Assembly: GCA_964364885.1 (NCBI GenBank)
Contig: CAYIOA010000014.1
Location: forward strand, 1 to 16,956
DNA from: UBA73 sp964364885
GTDB taxonomy: Archaea; Nanobdellota; Nanobdellia; Pacearchaeales; GW2011-AR1
DNA length: 16,956 bases
Reading direction: 5' to 3'
The position numbers were made by a program, and so were the translations under genes. How positions within the stretch are numbered: position 1 is the stretch's first letter; each line of letters opens with the position of its first letter. Below the pieces are notes generated by a model. That model was not told where the DNA came from, ran no database searches, and saw only the letters and a program-made list of their open reading frames with translations. This document shows positions 1 through 5,672 of the stretch, in pieces.

Positions 1-60
1 TTAGGTGAGAATAACTATTTTTCGGTTTTGTTTTGGAACTCCGGACAGAGCAGGGACAAC

Positions 61-72
61 TATATATTTTTA
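61..72 (+). promoter_or_regulatory. TATA-like promoter of the small membrane protein gene
   Basis: The A/T-only run TATATATTTTTA lies 23-34 bases upstream of the ATG at 95, the spacing expected for an archaeal TATA box driving a leaderless transcript. Inferred from sequence and spacing only. Confidence 0.55.
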
Positions 73-94
73 AAGCAGAATCTCAGATAGTATT

Positions 95-253
95 ATGGCA
101 AAGCTAAAGTTTGGAATGAACTTTACAGTGTTTATATTATTTTTTGGCGTTGCGGTTGTAGAAGCAATACAAACTAAAAATTGGCTGAAAGTTGGATTTT
201 GGATAGCTATTTCACTGGTCTTTCTTTTTGCAGATAATTTCAAGAAAAAGTAA
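95..253 (+). CDS. small two-helix membrane protein, unknown function
   Basis: This 52-residue frame starts MAKLKFGMNFTVFILFFGVA and ends FADNFKKK. It has two hydrophobic stretches, about residues 9-22 and 34-47, separated by a short polar turn (QTKNWLK), and a basic C-terminal tail, so it should be a two-helix hairpin in the cytoplasmic membrane. I recognise no family. The start is chosen because a TATA-like run lies at the leaderless distance (61-72). It is a stand-alone unit: the next gene on this strand begins at 581 and a tRNA lies between on the other strand. The regular hydrophobic pattern and the promoter make it more likely than not to be real, but a frame this short could be chance. 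Confidence 0.55.
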   Translation: MAKLKFGMNFTVFILFFGVAVVEAIQTKNWLKVGFWIAISLVFLFADNFKKK

Positions 254-318
254 TAAGAGTTTCTTATCTTTTATATCTACAAAGTATTCAAATATTGTGT
301 TCTTTAGATAAATGTAGG

Positions 319-340
319 TGAACACGCCCGGACCAGGAAT
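319..340. repeat. 22-bp duplicate of the tRNA-Ser 3' end and trailer
   Basis: These 22 bases are identical to 424-445, which covers the last 15 bases of the tRNA-Ser gene, its discriminator and the 6 bases that follow it in the tRNA's own direction. Both copies have the same orientation, 105 bases apart. Beyond the 22 bases the two sites diverge at once, so no second tRNA is present. It may be the footprint of a lost tRNA-targeting insertion or a small tandem duplication. Confidence 0.85.
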
Positions 341-341
341 A

Positions 342-366
342 ATCAAAACCTCCTGCGGGTTTTGAT
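342..366. repeat. perfect inverted repeat (9-bp arms)
   Basis: ATCAAAACC at 342-350 is the reverse complement of GGTTTTGAT at 358-366, with a 7-base loop. It sits between the two copies of the tRNA-Ser 3' end. It could fold as an RNA hairpin or a DNA cruciform. Function unknown. Confidence 0.8.
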
Positions 367-381
367 GAATCCAGCAGCCAC

Positions 382-399
382 AATTCGCTGGTGCGAATT
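382..399. repeat. perfect inverted repeat (7-bp arms)
   Basis: AATTCGC at 382-388 pairs with GCGAATT at 393-399 around a TGGT loop. It is the second of two hairpins packed between the duplicated tRNA-Ser ends. Confidence 0.75.
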
Positions 400-429
400 A
401 CAATTTTTCATTCCACTCAAAATTGAACA

Positions 430-511
430 CGCCCGGACCAGGAATCGAACCTGGAAATCCCGAAGGAAACGAGTTCTCGAGACTCGCGCAGTACCTTTGT
501 GCCATCCGGGC
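430..511 (-). tRNA. tRNA-Ser (anticodon CGA)
   Basis: Read on the minus strand, the acceptor arms GCCCGGA and TCCGGGC pair over 7 bp. The anticodon stem CGAGT/ACTCG encloses the loop CTCGAGA with anticodon CGA, which decodes UCG. A short extra arm TCC-TTCG-GGA marks it as a class II tRNA, as serine tRNAs are. The T-arm is CCAGG-TTCGATT-CCTGG. The base after the acceptor stem is G, the serine discriminator. CCA is not encoded. Its 5' end faces dys, so the two are divergently transcribed; TATTAATA at 538-545 is a plausible promoter for it. Confidence 0.95.
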
Positions 512-550
512 TGACTTTATTTGTTTAGCTAAAGAATATTATTAATAAAG

Positions 551-560
551 GTTTATATAT
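551..560 (+). promoter_or_regulatory. TATA box of dys
   Basis: GTTTATATAT lies 21-30 bases before the ATG at 581. This implies transcription starts at or next to the start codon. Confidence 0.65.
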
Positions 561-580
561 GCGCAAATAACGAATAATTT

Positions 581-1582
581 ATGGATAAGGAGAAAACTAT
601 CAGGGATAATGTTTTTAGAGAAAGCGAAGAGATAGATGGAATTTCTGTCAAGGGCTATGATTTTAATGAGGGTGTTGATTACGGGAAAATTGTGGAGAGT
701 TTTTCTTCAACTGGATTTCAGGCAACGCATCTTTCTAAGGCGATTGAGATTGTAAATGAGATGATTAATGAAAAGGCGTTTATTTTCTTGGGCTATACTT
801 CTAATATGGTTAGTTCTGGGCTGAGAGATATATTCAGATATTTGGCTGAGCATAAAAAAATTGATGTTATTGTAACGACTGCAGGAGGCATAGAAGAAGA
901 CATCATAAAATGTCTTGGCGATTTTATTATGGGAGATTTTAAAGCAGATGGAAAAGAGTTGCGAAAAAAAGGAATTAATAGAATTGGCAATATATTCGTG
1001 CCAAACTCGAGATATGTTAGATTTGAAGAATTTTTTCAGCCTGCTTTGAATGAAATTTATAACGAGCAGAGCGAGAAAGGAATTGTTTTTACGCCTTCTG
1101 ATATTATCTGGAAATTAGGGGAGAAGATTAATGATGAGAGAAGCATCTGTTATTGGGCTTGGAAAAACAAAATAAGAATTTACTGCCCTGCCTTGACAGA
1201 CGGAGCAATAGGAGACAATATTTATTTTTTTCAGTTTGAGCATCCGGACTTTAAGATTGATATTGTTGAAGATACAAAGAGATTGAATGACTCGACAATC
1301 GGATTGGCAAAATCTGGAGTTCTTATTCTAGGTGGTGGTGTTGTAAAGCATTCTATCTTGAATGCTAATATGCTAAGAAACGGTGCGGATTATAGTGTTT
1401 ATATCAATACTGCTCAAGAGTTTGATGGAAGCGATGCAGGAGCTTTACCTGATGAAGCTGTTTCATGGGGCAAAATTCTTTCTGAGGGAAAAAGCGCGAA
1501 GGTGTTTGCGGATGCAACAATTGTCTTTCCGCTTTTAGTTGGTGAAACATTTGCGCGCGATGAGAATAAAGAGATTGCCTAA
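581..1582 (+). CDS. dys: deoxyhypusine synthase
   Basis: This cytoplasmic enzyme transfers an aminobutyl group from spermidine (NAD dependent) to a lysine of initiation factor aIF5A, the first step of hypusine formation. The 333-residue protein is full length for the family. Recognisable blocks are TTAGGIEEDIIK (residues 99-110), GGGVVKHSILNANM (251-264) with the active-site-region histidine H257, and GSDAGALPDEAVSWGK (283-298). Aligning by eye to the human enzyme, E292, W296 and K298 match the conserved Glu, Trp and the catalytic Lys that forms the enzyme-substrate imine. The start is supported by the TATA box at 551-560. It stands alone, facing away from tRNA-Ser, and its last codons form one arm of an inverted repeat downstream. 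Its presence implies hypusinated aIF5A and a polyamine supply in the cell. Confidence 0.96.
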   Translation: MDKEKTIRDNVFRESEEIDGISVKGYDFNEGVDYGKIVESFSSTGFQATHLSKAIEIVNEMINEKAFIFLGYTSNMVSSGLRDIFRYLAEHKKIDVIVTTAGGIEEDIIKCLGDFIMGDFKADGKELRKKGINRIGNIFVPNSRYVRFEEFFQPALNEIYNEQSEKGIVFTPSDIIWKLGEKINDERSICYWAWKNKIRIYCPALTDGAIGDNIYFFQFEHPDFKIDIVEDTKRLNDSTIGLAKSGVLILGGGVVKHSILNANMLRNGADYSVYINTAQEFDGSDAGALPDEAVSWGKILSEGKSAKVFADATIVFPLLVGETFARDENKEIA

Positions 1583-1657
1583 AATTTCGCTATCCCCCAC
1601 AGCAAGCTGATGAGGATATTCTTCGCGAAATTTTTCGCTTCGCGACCGGCAATCTCT
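1570..1657. repeat. nested inverted repeat reaching into the dys 3' end
   Basis: Outer arms AGAGATTGCC (1570-1579, the last codons of dys) and GGCAATCTCT (1648-1657) are perfect 10-bp complements. Inside them AAAATTTCGC (1581-1590) pairs with GCGAAATTTT (1625-1634). Inside that TATCC (1591-1595) pairs with GGATA (1614-1618), and CAGC-AA-GCTG (1600-1609) forms the tip. CTTCGCGA also occurs twice in direct orientation (1621-1628, 1638-1645). The whole can fold into a long rod on the dys mRNA 3' end. It could stop transcription or protect the message, or be an inserted palindromic element; the sequence does not decide. Confidence 0.75.
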
Positions 1658-1658
1658 A

Positions 1659-1712
1659 ATTGTCAAATTGACGACGCAGTAAGCTGCAGGGTATTAAACC
1701 CAATTTGACAAT
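1659..1712. repeat. inverted repeat with 12-bp arms and two inner hairpins
   Basis: ATTGTCAAATTG (1659-1670) is perfectly complementary to CAATTTGACAAT (1701-1712). The interior has GCAG-TAAG-CTGC (1676-1687) and GGGT-ATTAA-ACCC (1689-1701). The core CGCAGTAAGCTG resembles CACAGCAAGCTG in the neighbouring palindrome at 1570-1657, so both may derive from one element family. Confidence 0.75.
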
Positions 1713-1718
1713 AATCTT

Positions 1719-1902
1719 ATGACAAAGTTGCTGAGCAGAAAACTGTAGACTTTAGTCCGCAGATGAATGCAACTTTGGACATCCAAACCTCAAGAATCCT
1801 CCAAAGTCGGATTCTTAACGACACTCAAAGTCCTATGGACTTTGATGAGTCCAAACAAACCGCACACTAAAGTGTGCGGTAAGCAACAAGGACTTTTTGA
1901 TG
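1719..1902. repeat. dispersed multi-hairpin repeat, copy 1
   Basis: Bases 1773-1902 match 3665-3793 with about ten differences, and the first 83 bases differ at one position only. Homology also extends upstream to 1719 (ATG-CAAAGTTGCT), where this copy carries roughly 41 extra bases. It is a chain of hairpins: TTTGGA-CA-TCCAAA (1774-1787), AAGAATCC/GGATTCTT (1792-1816), CAAAGTCC-TAT-GGACTTTG (1826-1844) and ACCGCACACT-AA-AGTGTGCGGT (1859-1880). It ends 54 bases before the gatB start. Open frames across it are short and use different frames in the two copies, so it is judged non-coding. It may be a structured RNA or a miniature mobile element. Confidence 0.85.
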
Positions 1903-1927
1903 ACATGAAAAGTTCGTTGTCAAAAGA

Positions 1928-1937
1928 ATTAAAAATT
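1928..1937 (+). promoter_or_regulatory. probable TATA element of gatB
   Basis: AATTAAAAAT lies 20-29 bases upstream of the ATG at 1957, just beyond the end of the hairpin repeat. It is a weak match, but the spacing is the one seen at other genes here and supports 1957 over the in-frame upstream start at 1936. Confidence 0.4.
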
Positions 1938-1956
1938 GGAGTGTTGTTTAGTATTT

Positions 1957-3330
1957 ATGAAATCTGGGCAGGAAAGTGTTTTTCAAGGAATGATTGGCCT
2001 AGAGATTCATGTTTATCTTACTACGAGAGAAAAATTGTTTTGTTGCTGTAGGGCATCCAGAGAAAAAGGGCTGCAGGCGAATGTTAATATTTGCCCTATT
2101 TGCACAGGAATGCCCGGCGCTAAACCAATGCTGCCGAATAAAAATGCTGTTGAGAAAGCTGTTTTAGTCGGCTTGATGCTAGGATGCAAAATTAATGAGA
2201 GGCTAATCTGGCAGAGAAAGCATTACAACTGGCCTGACCTGCCGAAGGGATATCAAAATACTTTGTCAGGAACACATGCTTTTCCTGTTGGTGTGAACGG
2301 GAAATTTTACGGCATTAAAGTAAGGAGTATTCATTTGGAAGAAGACCCTGCTTCTTGGGAGCCGTCAAGCGGAAAAGTTGACTATAACCGTTCTGGCTTG
2401 CCGTTAGTTGAGATTATCACAGAACCTGATTTTTCCAGTTCAGAAGAGGTAGGTGAGTGGCTGAAGAAATTGCTGCATAATCTAGAGTATTTGAAAGCTG
2501 TTAGTTCTGATGCTGGAATAAAGGTTGATGTGAATGTGAACATTCCTGGAAAGACAGAGAGAGTTGAGATAAAAAATGTTAATTCTATTGAAAATATAGA
2601 AAATGCTATTGATTACGAATTAGAAAGACAGATTAGAGAGGGGAGCAAGCGCGAGACAAGAAGATTTGATGAGGGCAAAGGCACAACTGTGTTAATGAGG
2701 GAGAAAGAAAGTGCTGATGATTACAGGTTTATCAGCGACCCTGATTTAGGAGATATTGTCATTAATAAGAAATTTATTTCTGATATTAGGGAGAGACTGC
2801 CGGAATCTCCTGAGGTTAAATTAGAAAAGATAATTAAGAAATATAAAATTGATGAGAGGAATGCGAGTGTTTTGGCGAGAAATTTGGATATAGCTGAATT
2901 TTTTGAGAAAGTTGCTGAGAGAATTGACGCGAAGTTTGCTCTGCCATGGATAACGATTGAGCTGTTCAGGCATTTGAATTATAATAAGACCAGCTTAGAT
3001 AAGATAGATATTAAGGTTGAGCATTTTGTTGAGCTGCTTGAAATGGTTAAGAGCGGGAAGATTACTGAATTGCAAGGCAAACAATTTTTGAATAAGTTTT
3101 ATCCAAAGAGCTTTTCTCTGAGAGATGTTGAGGGAAGAATTGACGATAAGAAGGAGCTGGAGAGAGTATGCGAAAGTGTTTTAATGGAGAATAAAGAGGC
3201 TGTTCAGAAATACAGATCTGGAGATGATAAAGTCTTGAATTTTTTAGTTGGAGAGGTTATGAGAAAAACTAACCGAAGAGCTGATTTCAGAGTTGCCAGA
3301 GAAGTTTTGATTAGGCTTCTAGACAATTAA
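1957..3330 (+). CDS. gatB: Asp/Glu-tRNA amidotransferase subunit B
   Basis: GatB is the kinase and tRNA-binding subunit of GatCAB. It activates the Asp or Glu on misacylated tRNA with ATP so that ammonia from GatA can convert it to Asn or Gln. The start at 1957 gives 457 residues beginning MKSGQESVFQGMIGLEIHV; a longer in-frame start at 1936 is unlikely. The motif GLEIHVYLTTREKLFC opens the catalytic cradle. C29/C31 with C46/C49 (CPIC) fit the zinc site. HLEEDPA, DYNRSGLPLVEI and VEIKNVNS follow, and the last ~150 residues look like the helical tail/YqeY region. EIKNVNS and the length of 457 (no AspRS-like insertion) favour GatB over GatE. gatA and gatC are not next to it. The multi-hairpin repeat sits immediately upstream and the unknown gene at 3327 converges on its stop codon. 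Confidence 0.94.
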   Translation: MKSGQESVFQGMIGLEIHVYLTTREKLFCCCRASREKGLQANVNICPICTGMPGAKPMLPNKNAVEKAVLVGLMLGCKINERLIWQRKHYNWPDLPKGYQNTLSGTHAFPVGVNGKFYGIKVRSIHLEEDPASWEPSSGKVDYNRSGLPLVEIITEPDFSSSEEVGEWLKKLLHNLEYLKAVSSDAGIKVDVNVNIPGKTERVEIKNVNSIENIENAIDYELERQIREGSKRETRRFDEGKGTTVLMREKESADDYRFISDPDLGDIVINKKFISDIRERLPESPEVKLEKIIKKYKIDERNASVLARNLDIAEFFEKVAERIDAKFALPWITIELFRHLNYNKTSLDKIDIKVEHFVELLEMVKSGKITELQGKQFLNKFYPKSFSLRDVEGRIDDKKELERVCESVLMENKEAVQKYRSGDDKVLNFLVGEVMRKTNRRADFRVAREVLIRLLDN

Positions 3331-3620
3331 TTCCAGAAGATAATTGTTTTATTGTCAAATATTTTTGAGACGATGTCTGTTAATTCTTTCTTTTCATTCT
3401 CGTTTGAGATGGGGCTAACGTTGTATGTATTTGTTTTTTTATTATACGAAACAATATATCCTGGGAGGACAATAAAGGGCTTGAAAGTTGTTTCTTCCTG
3501 ATGTCTTTTTTCTGCTATATGTACTGCGAGAATCTCTCTTTTTTTGTATGAAATTATTTCCTGTGCTAATTCGTAGCGTTGATCTTTGAATTGTTCTGGA
3601 GCAAACTTTCTTTTTGACAT
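3327..3620 (-). CDS. conserved-looking hypothetical protein, 97 residues
   Basis: I do not recognise this protein. It begins MSKRKFAPEQFKDQRYELAQ, with a charged, probably helical first half (to about residue 45). The second half is strand-rich (FKPFIVLPGYIVSYN, TNTYNVSPI) and it ends IIFWN. There is no signal peptide or membrane segment, so it should be a small soluble protein. A TATA-like run at 3641-3649 lies at leaderless distance from the ATG at 3620. Its stop codon overlaps the gatB stop in the shared tetramer TTAA (3327-3330), a tight tail-to-tail arrangement that argues both frames are real. The second hairpin repeat lies just upstream of it. Confidence 0.7.
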   Translation of the reverse strand: MSKRKFAPEQFKDQRYELAQEIISYKKREILAVHIAEKRHQEETTFKPFIVLPGYIVSYNKKTNTYNVSPISNENEKKELTDIVSKIFDNKTIIFWN

Positions 3621-3640
3621 AAAAGTAGTCTGTCTGAGCT

Positions 3641-3649
3641 TTTTTAATT
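3641..3649 (-). promoter_or_regulatory. TATA-like element of the 97-residue protein gene
   Basis: On the minus strand AAATTAAAAA lies 21-29 bases upstream of the ATG at 3620. Spacing fits the leaderless pattern. Confidence 0.45.
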
Positions 3650-3652
3650 TTT

Positions 3653-3793
3653 ATGCCAAAGTTGCTTTGGACATCCAAACCTCAAGAATCCTCCAAAGTC
3701 GGATTCTTGACGACACTCAAAGTCCTATGGACTTTGATGAGTCCAATAAACCGCACACTTTAGTGTGGAGTAACATACAAGGACTTTTTGATG
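3653..3793. repeat. dispersed multi-hairpin repeat, copy 2
   Basis: This is the second copy of the 1719-1902 element, in the same orientation and without the roughly 41-base segment. Hairpins TTTGGA-CA-TCCAAA, AAGAATCC/GGATTCTT and CAAAGTCC-TAT-GGACTTTG are intact. The fourth has two mismatches in one arm (ACCGCACACT versus AGTGTGGAGT), so this copy looks more decayed there. It fills the spacer between two minus-strand genes, the 97-residue protein and the permease, ending 20 bases short of the permease stop codon. A 101-residue frame crosses it on the plus strand but is antisense to both neighbours. Confidence 0.85.
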
Positions 3794-3812
3794 CTAGGGA
3801 TATGCTTGTTTT

Positions 3813-4928
3813 TTATAAGGAGCTTTTGATTTCCAGGGCGATTGCTATTAAGAGAAGAATAATTATTGCGGATGAGATTATGACTGAGTAAGGTATGGAA
3901 TATTCCGGTTTTCTTTCTCCGAATTGTTTTGCTCTCTTTGCCATGAGCAGTATAAGGATTGATGTAACTCCTCCAGAGATTACGCCTCCTATTCCGAGAA
4001 TTCTTGTGAAAACTGCAATCTCGAAAAAGTTTAGGATGAGCAATAATAAAATCGGAGGGGAGACTGCATAAAACCAGGCTTTTAGTTTTGATTTTTTAAA
4101 ATCTAGTTTTATTGTATCAATAATAGCTGTTAGAACTGCCAGAGAGGCAGTAAACATTGTTATTATACTGAAAAGAATAAACGGCTTTCCAAGAGAAAGA
4201 GTTGCTATTTGAGGTGTTTTATTTCCATTTACTCCTAGAACTATTGCTGTGAAAGCGATGTAAATTATTAAGCATGCTAGGTATGAAATAATAATAGTTT
4301 TCTTTGTGAGTTTTTTATTTTTATTGAGGATTTGCTCTACTTTGGGTATTGCAGCAAATCCTAGAAATGCAAATAGAATTACTCCGAATGGCATGAAAAA
4401 GTTTTTTGGATTATTGTAGGTGAGATTTGAGGAGGCTATTTTATTTGAATAGAATAGAATAATTGCAATAATGAATATAATCATGAGGGTTACTCCTATT
4501 TTTTCGCTTTCTTCAAATGCTTTCAGGCCAAAATATGTTATTGCTGAGATTACAAGCCAGAATAGAATGCCGAAGTATAACTTGTATTGAACTGTTCCTA
4601 GAAAAAGAAATGAGAGAGACTCTCCTTCACCTATAAGGTATGCTAAAAGAGCAGAGTAAATTCCGAATGAGAATGCTATCAGCATTAGTATTTTTCCTTT
4701 TTTTCCAAGATATTTCTCAGCGTAGCCAGTTAATTGATGGTTTGCCTTTGTTCTCAGACCTATTTCTCCGAGATAAAGATTAATTAAGATTATTATTGAT
4801 GCGATTATAATCAGATTAACTAGGCCTAGAGCAAAGCCGGATTTTGATATAACGTAAGGAATGCCGAGAATTCCTGCGCCAATTGTCGCGCCTATCAGCG
4901 CCAGCGATGCTGAGAGTATTTTTGACAT
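3813..4928 (-). CDS. amino acid permease (APC superfamily)
   Basis: This 371-residue integral membrane protein should import amino acids by cation symport. The N-terminus, ASLALIGATIGAGILGIPYV (residues 7-26), carries the G-T-I-G-A-G-I-L-G-x-P pattern of the broken first helix that binds substrate in APC-fold transporters. About eleven hydrophobic segments follow. The family is most like the aromatic amino acid/SLC38-type branch, but the substrate cannot be read from sequence. It is somewhat short (many relatives exceed 400 residues), with a short C-terminal tail IALEIKSSL. The ATG at 4928 has a TATA-like run at 4949-4957, shared with the divergent tRNA-Arg. For a cell with limited biosynthesis such a transporter would matter; that is inference. 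Confidence 0.85.
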   Translation of the reverse strand: MSKILSASLALIGATIGAGILGIPYVISKSGFALGLVNLIIIASIIILINLYLGEIGLRTKANHQLTGYAEKYLGKKGKILMLIAFSFGIYSALLAYLIGEGESLSFLFLGTVQYKLYFGILFWLVISAITYFGLKAFEESEKIGVTLMIIFIIAIILFYSNKIASSNLTYNNPKNFFMPFGVILFAFLGFAAIPKVEQILNKNKKLTKKTIIISYLACLIIYIAFTAIVLGVNGNKTPQIATLSLGKPFILFSIITMFTASLAVLTAIIDTIKLDFKKSKLKAWFYAVSPPILLLLILNFFEIAVFTRILGIGGVISGGVTSILILLMAKRAKQFGERKPEYSIPYSVIISSAIIILLLIAIALEIKSSL

Positions 4929-4948
4929 ATTTCTATTAATCCAATAAG

Positions 4949-4957
4949 ATTAAAAAA
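4949..4957. promoter_or_regulatory. shared A/T element between permease and tRNA-Arg
   Basis: ATTAAAAAA is centred about 25 bases from the permease ATG (4928, minus strand) and about 26 bases from the first base of tRNA-Arg (4979, plus strand). It could therefore serve as the TATA box in both directions. A second A/T run at 4962-4970 is too close to either start to have normal spacing. Confidence 0.4.
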
Positions 4958-4978
4958 CTGTTCTATTTAATAATTAGT

Positions 4979-5050
4979 GAGCCCATAGTTTAGTGGATAG
5001 AATGACAGGCTTCGGACCTGTAGACGGGGGTTCAATTCCTCCTGGGCTCA
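4979..5050 (+). tRNA. tRNA-Arg (anticodon TCG)
   Basis: Acceptor arms GAGCCCA and TGGGCTC pair over 7 bp, followed by discriminator A. The anticodon stem ACAGG/CCTGT encloses CTTCGGA with anticodon TCG, which decodes CGA and, by wobble, other CGN codons. The T-arm is GGGGG-TTCAATT-CCTCC with one G-T pair. CCA is not encoded and no intron is visible. It is followed directly by a run of T. Confidence 0.95.
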
Positions 5051-5056
5051 TTTTTT
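5051..5056 (+). terminator. oligo-T terminator after tRNA-Arg
   Basis: Six T residues start right after the tRNA discriminator base. Archaeal RNA polymerase can stop at such runs without a hairpin. Inferred from position only. Confidence 0.45.
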
Positions 5057-5062
5057 AAGAAG

Positions 5063-5072
5063 GTTTAAATAA
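5063..5072 (+). promoter_or_regulatory. TATA box of the DoxX-like gene
   Basis: GTTTAAATAA lies 22-31 bases before the ATG at 5094. Confidence 0.6.
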
Positions 5073-5093
5073 GGTTTTAGTTTATATTTTTTC

Positions 5094-5483
5094 ATGCTTA
5101 GCAAAATTGGCGAGAGATATAAGGAGCAATTATATTTTGTATTTCGTGTTTTTGTTGGATTACTATTTTTTCAGCATGGCGCGCAGAAGTTATTTGGATT
5201 GTTTGGGGGAAGTCAACAGGCACTTTTTAGCTTAATGGGCTTAGCAGGATCAATAGAATTAATTGGCGGGCTTTTTATTACATTCGGCTTGCTGACTAGA
5301 CTGTCCGCTTTTCTGGGAGCTTGTGTTATGATTGGAGCATGGGTGATTGTTCATATACCTCAAGGGCTAATTCCTATTGAAAACAAGGGCGAGCTGGCTG
5401 CTTTGTTTTTTGCAGTGTTTCTTGTTTTAATTGCATACGGCTCCGGAAAGTGGAGCATTGACAGAGTTTTTAAGAAGAAGTGA
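5094..5483 (+). CDS. DoxX family membrane protein
   Basis: This 129-residue protein has the DoxX layout of four transmembrane helices, roughly residues 15-30, 45-65, 70-90 and 102-118. The family-typical pattern RVFVGLLFFQHGAQKLFG (18-35) and GSIELIGGLFITFGLLTR (52-69) is present. It ends in a basic tail, DRVFKKK. DoxX proteins are linked to membrane redox, thiosulfate oxidation or oxidative stress in various organisms, but the role here cannot be fixed because no oxidase or sulfur enzyme is adjacent. The start is supported by the TATA box at 5063-5072. It is a single transcription unit between tRNA-Arg and a hairpin-rich spacer. Confidence 0.88.
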   Translation: MLSKIGERYKEQLYFVFRVFVGLLFFQHGAQKLFGLFGGSQQALFSLMGLAGSIELIGGLFITFGLLTRLSAFLGACVMIGAWVIVHIPQGLIPIENKGELAALFFAVFLVLIAYGSGKWSIDRVFKKK

Positions 5484-5517
5484 TTTTAGATTTGATTAAT
5501 ACACGTGAAAAATCTCC

Positions 5518-5630
5518 AATCTTTAGATTTGAGTTAGATGCCGTAGGTTTTTCCCGGTTCCACCAAGATTTGCGAATCTGTTAGAGCAAATCTTGCTGTC
5601 CCCAAATCCCTATCAAATCCGAAGGATTTG
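5518..5630. repeat. cluster of inverted repeats between doxX-like gene and proS
   Basis: The 189-base spacer holds three perfect hairpins: AATCT-TT-AGATT (5518-5529), CAAGATTTGC/GCAAATCTTG (5564-5573 and 5586-5595, 12-base loop) and CAAATCC-GAA-GGATTTG (5614-5630). They share the motif AAATC/GATTT. No open frame of note is present. The last hairpin ends about 13 bases before the proS TATA element, so it may mark the end of the upstream transcript or be a degenerate palindromic insertion like those after dys. Confidence 0.75.
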
Positions 5631-5642
5631 GCGATGGATAAG

Positions 5643-5652
5643 ATTTAATAAA
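5643..5652 (+). promoter_or_regulatory. TATA box of proS
   Basis: ATTTAATAAA lies 21-30 bases before the ATG at 5673. Confidence 0.6.
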
Positions 5653-5672
5653 TCTGGTTTCTAAGAAGTGAG

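Noticed and set aside
1..90. Open plus-strand frame running from the window edge to a stop at 88-90, and a minus-strand frame ending at 1-3
   Set aside because: Too short to recognise, compositionally unremarkable, and the TATA-like run at 61-72 falls inside; it could be a gene tail but cannot be supported.
319..340. A second tRNA gene
   Set aside because: Only the last 15 bases of the tRNA plus discriminator and trailer are present; no anticodon arm or 5' acceptor strand follows.
1767..2051. A 94-residue frame covering repeat copy 1 and the start of gatB
   Set aside because: It overlaps the conserved GatB N-terminus in another frame and has no counterpart in copy 2.
1957..3330. GatE rather than GatB
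   Set aside because: The length of 457 leaves no room for the AspRS-like insertion of GatE, and EIKNVNS matches the GatB motif.
1719..3793. CRISPR array
   Set aside because: There are only two copies, nearly 2 kb apart and of 140-184 bases, with genes between; no short regularly spaced repeats or cas genes are seen.
3586..3891. A 101-residue plus-strand frame across the second hairpin repeat
   Set aside because: It is antisense to the 97-residue gene at one end and to the permease at the other, runs through non-coding hairpins, and is broken in the equivalent frame of copy 1.
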